DNA of 18,959 nucleotides from an uncultured Oscillospiraceae bacterium. Lineage in GTDB: Bacteria; Bacillota; Clostridia; Oscillospirales; Acutalibacteraceae. The notes beneath the pieces were generated by a model. The model made no database searches. It worked only from the letters and a program-made list of their open reading frames with translations, and was not told the origin of the DNA. Made by a program: the position numbers and the translations under genes. This document shows, in pieces, positions 15,212-18,959 of the stretch. The DNA lies in NCBI GenBank assembly GCA_900544515.1, contig UQVI01000013.1, positions 1-18,959 on the forward strand, in the 5' to 3' direction. The stretch's first letter is position 1. The number at the start of each line of letters is the position of its first letter.

Positions 15212-15760
15212 TCATTCGCAGATTAATAAGCCATAACCCTTGCCGCGCTGGTAAATAATTTTGGTTTCACCGTCAATTCCAAGATATACGAAGAAGCTGT
15301 GACCCAGCATTTCCATCTGAACAATTGCCTCATCATCTGTCATCATATGCGGTGCGATTGCTTTTTTTCTTTTAATTTCAATGGAAGATGCGTCAAAGCT
15401 TTCAAAATCATCCATTGTTATTTCGCTGTCAGCAGGGATAAAAGCATCTGCAATTTCATCAATTGCGCCCTTCCTCTTTTTGTCAACAAGATAAGTTTTC
15501 AGCTTTCGGATTTTTCTTTTTAAATCATCAACTGCCATATCAACAACAGGCTCAATTCTGTCAGCCTTAGCCTCGCCGCGAATAAAGGAACCAACGTTCA
15601 CAACAGTGATGTCACATTTATATCCGTCCTTTCGTTTTGAAAGGGTAACGTCAAATGATGCGGATTCAGGGAGCATTTTCTCAATTCTTTTGAGCTCCTT
15701 GTCAATTCCGTCCTTTGTGCCCTGCTTTAATTCAAAGCCTCGTGCTGTTATATTAATCAT
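15212..15760 (-). CDS. hpf: Ribosome hibernation promoting factor, long form
   Basis: A 182-residue long-form HPF. Residues 1 to about 100 are the RaiA/HPF beta-alpha domain that sits in the mRNA/tRNA channel of the small subunit; residues 125-182 (IEIKRKKAIAPHMMTDDEA, then MEMLGHSFFVYL) are the C-terminal domain that dimerises two ribosomes into 100S particles, joined by an acidic linker at about 100-124. It acts in stationary phase or stress to store inactive ribosomes. GGAGG lies eight bases before the ATG at 15760. It is a single-gene unit, convergent with the pyruvate oxidoreductase gene and divergent from the GH28-like gene, ending at its own hairpin. The length is typical of Bacillota HPF. 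Confidence 0.95.
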   Translation of the reverse strand: MINITARGFELKQGTKDGIDKELKRIEKMLPESASFDVTLSKRKDGYKCDITVVNVGSFIRGEAKADRIEPVVDMAVDDLKRKIRKLKTYLVDKKRKGAIDEIADAFIPADSEITMDDFESFDASSIEIKRKKAIAPHMMTDDEAIVQMEMLGHSFFVYLGIDGETKIIYQRGKGYGLLICE

Positions 15761-15806
15761 AATATCATCCTCCCGATGAGTGAAAATCAGGTTTCCCTGT
15801 AATTTA

Positions 15807-15835
15807 ATTATATACCTAAATGGACAGAATTAACA
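15807..15835 (-). promoter_or_regulatory. Weak candidate promoter of hpf
   Basis: On the minus strand a perfect TATAAT (15812-15807) lies 47 bases before the start codon, but the -35 position 17 bases upstream (TGTTAA, 15835-15830) matches poorly. An activator or an alternative sigma factor could compensate; only the -10 box is convincing. Confidence 0.3.
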
Positions 15836-15838
15836 GTA

Positions 15839-15867
15839 TTTACTTTGAACTTTATTTTTGATATAAT
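15839..15867 (+). promoter_or_regulatory. Promoter of the GH28-like gene
   Basis: TTTACT (15839-15844), 17 bases, perfect TATAAT (15862-15867). The predicted transcription start near 15874 leaves a leader of about 28 bases. Confidence 0.65.
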
Positions 15868-15901
15868 ATATAGGCATTATGGAAAATAATTGGAGACTTA
15901 T

Positions 15902-17449
15902 ATGACAAAGTGCAGAAGAAATGCAGTTGACAAGCTGAATACCTTGCTGTTTGGTAAGGACCTTCGTGTTACGGAAGGAGAGCCTTATACTGAAGTAAGG
16001 GAATTTGACTTTTCATCATATTACCCTGAAGACAAGTATATTTATAATCAAAGCTCTCCTAATGAAAATGTATACGATATTCGAGATTATGGTGCTGATA
16101 CTGAAAATAAAGATAATGCACAGTTTATAAATAAAGCAATTGAGGAGGCACACTGTACAGGAGGTACGGTTCTTGTGGCAGGTGGGGATTATTTTTCAAG
16201 CACAGTTACGCTTAAATCCGGCGTAACATTTTTTATTGAGAAAAATTCTTCAATTACAGCAAGGCCTGACGGAAAGGGCTTTAAAGACAAAAAGGCTCTT
16301 ATCTTTGCTGAAAATGAAAGTGATATCGTTCTTACAGGCGGAGGAAAGCTTAAGTGCAATGGACACCTTTTTGGTCTGAGACCTGTTGCGGATAAAAATA
16401 ATACAGAGCCTGCAAAGTACATTGATGTGATTGAAATGCGTCAGGATTACCGCTCCCAGCTCCGCTTTGCGCATAAGAGTAAGTACGGCAGTCCTGTTTC
16501 AATGAAAAATTGCAGTAATATTACAGTGGATAATTTTATAATTGAAAATAGTGCGTACTGGACCTTTAAGCTGTCAAACTGCGAAACAGTTAATATAAAA
16601 AATTTTATCATTAATAATAACAGAAATGTGGCAAATGCTGACGGTATTGATATTGCCGGTACAAGCAATGTGAATATACACCACTGCTTTATTTCTACAG
16701 CCGACGATGGAATTGTGATAAAAAATGCTGTATGGCTCGGAAATAATAATGCAATGCGTGATATTCATATTACGGATTGTGAAATTATAAGCAGAACGAA
16801 TGCAATTAAGGTCGGAACGGAGACTACATACGATATCAGCAATATTTCCGTTACAGACTGCAAATTGTTCATGACGGATCTTTATCCGGGAAGTGTTTCG
16901 GGAATTTCACTCGAAGCTTGTGACGGAACGGTACTGAGCAATGTGCGTATCAGCAATATAATTATGGATAGATGCACCTGTCCGATATTTATCAGGCTTG
17001 GCAACCGGAATCGAGCAAGTGCAGTGAATGCGCAAAGTGCGAATGCCATTGAATTCGGTGCGAAGGCTGAAAAGGGCGGAGAGCTTTCACGAAAGCTGTT
17101 CGACGGCAAAAGCAGGATCAGTGATATTATTATTACGGATGTTAAAGCAACAGGCGTTGAACTGCCGATAATGATTGCAGGATATAAGCAAAAAGGTAAA
17201 ATTAAAAGAGTTGAAAATATTACACTGAAAAATATTTTTACCGAATATGCCGATATTCCGGAGACTGTTGACAGAAGAGTCTTTATTCCTGAGTATGCCA
17301 AAGTGTATCCTGAATGCTGGCGATTCAGAAATCTGCCTGCCTATGCACTGTGGATAAGGCATGCTGAAAATATAATAATTGATAATTTCATTTGTAATCA
17401 TGGGCAGAAAACGTGGAAAAAAGATATAATTAAAGAAGATGTTATATAG
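15902..17449 (+). CDS. GH28-like parallel beta-helix protein (polygalacturonase family)
   Basis: A 515-residue right-handed beta-helix protein resembling glycoside hydrolase family 28, enzymes that hydrolyse galacturonide or rhamnogalacturonan linkages. After about 50 N-terminal residues comes the usual opening, VYDIRDYGADTENKDNAQF at 57-75, and a GGTVLVAGG turn. The acidic catalytic motifs are present as NADGID (245-250) and ADD (267-269). The GHG motif that follows in classical members is absent; at that place stands SRTNAIKVGT (297-306), so the activity is uncertain. There is no signal peptide, so it probably works inside the cell on imported oligosaccharides. TGGAG lies six bases before the ATG at 15902; an upstream TTG at 15890 is not supported. 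The XRE regulator follows after 32 bases with no terminator, so co-transcription is possible. Confidence 0.82.
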   Translation: MTKCRRNAVDKLNTLLFGKDLRVTEGEPYTEVREFDFSSYYPEDKYIYNQSSPNENVYDIRDYGADTENKDNAQFINKAIEEAHCTGGTVLVAGGDYFSSTVTLKSGVTFFIEKNSSITARPDGKGFKDKKALIFAENESDIVLTGGGKLKCNGHLFGLRPVADKNNTEPAKYIDVIEMRQDYRSQLRFAHKSKYGSPVSMKNCSNITVDNFIIENSAYWTFKLSNCETVNIKNFIINNNRNVANADGIDIAGTSNVNIHHCFISTADDGIVIKNAVWLGNNNAMRDIHITDCEIISRTNAIKVGTETTYDISNISVTDCKLFMTDLYPGSVSGISLEACDGTVLSNVRISNIIMDRCTCPIFIRLGNRNRASAVNAQSANAIEFGAKAEKGGELSRKLFDGKSRISDIIITDVKATGVELPIMIAGYKQKGKIKRVENITLKNIFTEYADIPETVDRRVFIPEYAKVYPECWRFRNLPAYALWIRHAENIIIDNFICNHGQKTWKKDIIKEDVI

Positions 17450-17481
17450 CTTATCCCAAAGACAGAAAGGATAATTAGATT

Positions 17482-18114
17482 ATGAATATAGTAACAGCTG
17501 ACAGATTACAACAGCTCAGAAAAAAGAATGGTTACAGCCAGGAGGTGCTGGCAGAAAAGCTTGGAATCAGCCGTCAGTCCATATCAAAATGGGAAAGGGC
17601 AGAGTCATCACCTGAAATTGATAATCTTATGGCATTAGCCAAAATATACGGAATTACGATTGACGAGCTGCTTGATATAGAGAATGATGAGGCAATTTCA
17701 AAAAGCACCTCGAAAAAAGAAACAGATTTCAAGGGTAAGCTGAAATCTCTTTTATCAAAGGCTAACGATTTCGGTATATACCCTGAGGCTGCGAAAAAGC
17801 TTATGGTTATTCCGTTTCCTATAATCATTGTATTTCTATATCTTGCATTATCCTTGCCGTTAAAAATATGGCATCCGCTTTGGATCATATTTTTAACGAT
17901 TCCGATTTACTACAGATTTGCCATTGCCTGCAAGGCGAATAACAAAAAAGTATTTGCACTTCTTTTGCCGGTGCCGGAAATGGTAGTCACCGTATTCCTT
18001 TTGATGGGAATTCTGACAGGTATGTGGGGATACACAAGTATGCTGTTTCTGATTATACCTTTGTACTATTGGGTTGTGATTGTTACGAAAAGCAAAAGCA
18101 GGAAGGATAGCTGA
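17482..18114 (+). CDS. XRE-family regulator with C-terminal membrane domain
   Basis: A 210-residue protein with an N-terminal Cro/C1-type helix-turn-helix at about 7-62; the recognition region is SQEVLAEKLGISRQSISKWE (19-38), followed by DELLD. A charged linker (68-105) leads to four hydrophobic segments at about 108-127, 131-149, 157-177 and 184-202, and a basic tail. It is therefore a membrane-tethered DNA-binding protein, which may sense a membrane or envelope signal directly. AAAGGA lies about ten bases before the ATG. The stop codon is one base from the start of the PepSY gene, a tight operon. Targets are unknown; autoregulation or control of the adjoining genes is inference. Confidence 0.88.
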   Translation: MNIVTADRLQQLRKKNGYSQEVLAEKLGISRQSISKWERAESSPEIDNLMALAKIYGITIDELLDIENDEAISKSTSKKETDFKGKLKSLLSKANDFGIYPEAAKKLMVIPFPIIIVFLYLALSLPLKIWHPLWIIFLTIPIYYRFAIACKANNKKVFALLLPVPEMVVTVFLLMGILTGMWGYTSMLFLIIPLYYWVVIVTKSKSRKDS

Positions 18115-18115
18115 T

Positions 18116-18445
18116 ATGGATAAAAGTGAAAAGAAGGTTCTGTCTGTTATTGTTTTTATTATAATTCTTTTTATTTCTATAATAATTGCGGTTTCTTTAT
18201 GGTGCGGTTGTGGAAATCATACAATGAATACAGCTGAAATCACAATAGGTGAGGCAAGAGCAGTTGCGCTGAAGGATGCTGAGTGTACAGAAGATGCAGT
18301 TGTTTTTACAGAGCAGAGCAGAACGAAATCATATGGAGTATATTCTTATGAAATTGAATTCAATGATGGTATAACAAGATATGAGTATAATATCGACGCA
18401 CAGACAGGTGAAGTAATCTCACGCTATTCAAGACTGATTTATTGA
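18116..18445 (+). CDS. Membrane-anchored PepSY domain protein
   Basis: A 109-residue protein with one N-terminal membrane helix (about 8-29) followed by WCGCGNH and a single PepSY-like domain (about 41-104) ending in YEYNIDAQTGEVIS, the typical PepSY close. The domain should face outside the membrane. PepSY domains are thought to inhibit or bind peptidases or to act in signalling at the cell surface. The longest frame starts at 18080 inside the upstream gene, but GGAAGGA (18101-18107) lies eight bases before the ATG at 18116, so I chose that. The one-base gap to the XRE-membrane gene suggests the two products work together. The cysteines at 30 and 32 lie at the outer end of the helix; the site is not a convincing lipobox. 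Confidence 0.85.
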   Translation: MDKSEKKVLSVIVFIIILFISIIIAVSLWCGCGNHTMNTAEITIGEARAVALKDAECTEDAVVFTEQSRTKSYGVYSYEIEFNDGITRYEYNIDAQTGEVISRYSRLIY

Positions 18446-18480
18446 TAATACTTAAGTTTATATGAATTTTTATATAATAA

Positions 18481-18519
18481 AACCCACAAATCCGATTTGG
18501 ATTTGTGGGTTGCTTTTTT
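18481..18519 (+). terminator. Terminator after the PepSY gene
   Basis: A perfect 13-pair hairpin, AACCCACAAATCC (18481-18493) with GGATTTGTGGGTT (18499-18511) around GATTT, followed by GC and six T residues. It separates the convergent DtxR-type gene, and the T-rich sequence on the other strand may serve that gene too. Confidence 0.93.
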
Positions 18520-18536
18520 GATGGATATTTGTATAT

Positions 18537-18896
18537 TTACTCGGCTAATTTTTTTATTGCTTTAAAGCTTTCCTCGCTGATGATGTGCTCAATTTTGCAG
18601 GCATCTTCAACAGCAGTTTCAGGATTCACTCCCAGACCAATCAGCCAGTTTGAAAGGGTGGTGTGACGTTCGTACATTTTTTCGGCAATTTCAAGTCCGC
18701 TTTCAAGCAGGGTAATATATCCGTTTGAGTCAACGTCGATATAACCGTTTTCCCTGAGGTTTTTCATTGCAACACTTACACTCGGCTTGGAAAACTCAAG
18801 CTCATTGGCGATATCTATTGAACGCACAGCACCTTTTTTATTTTTTATCATTAATATAGTTTCCAGATAATTTTCCGCTGATTCGTGAATTTTCAT
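18537..18896 (-). CDS. DtxR/MntR-type metal-dependent repressor, short form
   Basis: A 119-residue regulator with an N-terminal winged helix (about 1-63, with SIDIANELEFSKPSVSVAMK as helix-turn-helix) and the helical metal-binding and dimerisation domain; the C-terminal SH3-like domain of DtxR is absent, as in MntR. By alignment from memory the primary metal site keeps DtxR-like Cys, Glu and His in ACKIEH (the positions of DtxR C102, E105 and H106), while the N-terminal ligand (Met10 in DtxR, Asp8 in MntR) is Asn in SAENYLE. His in ERHTTL is kept, but the other ancillary-site ligands are not. CAGGTG lies five bases before the ATG at 18896; an in-frame ATG at 18917 is less likely. It probably represses metal uptake genes in response to iron or manganese. 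Genes beyond the contig end are unknown. Confidence 0.87.
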   Translation of the reverse strand: MKIHESAENYLETILMIKNKKGAVRSIDIANELEFSKPSVSVAMKNLRENGYIDVDSNGYITLLESGLEIAEKMYERHTTLSNWLIGLGVNPETAVEDACKIEHIISEESFKAIKKLAE

Positions 18897-18915
18897 ATGC
18901 ACACCTGTAATAAAC

Positions 18916-18935
18916 ATAATATTTTTATTATTATA
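18916..18935 (-). promoter_or_regulatory. -10 box and AT-rich dyad before the DtxR-type gene
   Basis: On the minus strand TATAAT lies at 18935-18930. It overlaps a palindrome, ATAATA (18916-18921), TTTT, TATTAT (18926-18931), which could be an autoregulatory operator. The -35 position falls at 18953-18958, inside the adapter-like contig end, so the native box cannot be seen. AT-rich palindromes also arise by chance. Confidence 0.35.
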
Positions 18936-18946
18936 ACACTTAGATG

Positions 18947-18959
18947 CTGTCTCTTATAC
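18947..18959. other. Probable Nextera adapter remnant at contig end
   Basis: The last 13 bases, CTGTCTCTTATAC, are identical to the first 13 of the transposase mosaic-end sequence CTGTCTCTTATACACATCT used in Nextera libraries. At the very end of a window this is most simply untrimmed adapter, so true genomic sequence likely stops near 18946. Confidence 0.85.

Noticed and set aside
15191..15216. Inverted repeat AATGATTT/AAATCATT considered as a second terminator
   Set aside because: It overlaps the hpf stop codon and has no T run of its own; the hairpin at 15165-15183 is the convincing terminator.
1..18959. CRISPR array, transposase, prophage or integration site, including one at the tRNA-Arg 3' end
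   Set aside because: No regularly spaced repeats, no transposase or integrase frame, and no repeated copy of the tRNA 3' end were found in the window.

Overview
The window reads as a low-GC chromosomal segment of an anaerobic Bacillota, most likely a gut clostridium of the Ruminococcus/Oscillospiraceae type. This is an inference from a homodimer-type pyruvate:ferredoxin oxidoreductase, a long-form hibernation factor, strong AGGAGG-type ribosome binding sites, near-consensus TTGACA-17-TATAAT promoters and intracellular glycosidases. It appears to be a contig end: the last 13 bases equal the start of the Nextera transposase mosaic-end sequence, so they are probably library adapter and not genome. 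I see no phage, insertion sequence, CRISPR array or origin, and no intergenic gap longer than about 150 bases.

Layout. Positions 1-1134 (minus strand): the first codons of a gene cut by the window edge, preceded by a tail-anchored metallophosphoesterase. 1177-1329: a complete tRNA-Arg(CCG) unit with consensus promoter, encoded CCA and terminator. 1365-3388: a probable three-gene operon of a four-helix membrane protein, a radical SAM/SPASM enzyme and a small Cys-free basic protein; this is the least explained part and a candidate peptide- or protein-modification locus. 3386-4086: a HAD phosphatase. 4113-7133: a cytoplasmic GH20 hexosaminidase coupled to a membrane-embedded M28-type peptidase. 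7139-7714 (minus): an acidic protein of unknown function. 7800-11457: an aldose-1-epimerase-like protein, glutamine-dependent NAD synthetase and a lipoprotein. 11460-15142: pyruvate:ferredoxin oxidoreductase alone between its own promoter and terminator. 15152-15760 (minus): hpf. 15839-18519: a GH28-like parallel beta-helix protein, then an XRE regulator with a membrane domain and a membrane-anchored PepSY protein. 18537-18896 (minus): a short DtxR-type metal regulator running toward the contig end.

How the parts fit. Most genes are ordinary metabolism of a saccharolytic anaerobe: intracellular trimming of imported glycans (GH20, GH28-like, mutarotase), NAD synthesis, pyruvate oxidation to acetyl-CoA with ferredoxin reduction, and ribosome hibernation. 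Most transcription units have recognisable promoters and hairpin-plus-T-run terminators, and convergent units are separated by strong terminators. Several start codons were moved downstream of the longest reading frame because a good ribosome binding site sits in front of the later start. The parts most worth a second look are the radical SAM locus, the M28 peptidase with membrane helices inside its catalytic domain, the XRE-membrane/PepSY pair and the DtxR-type regulator with an altered metal site.
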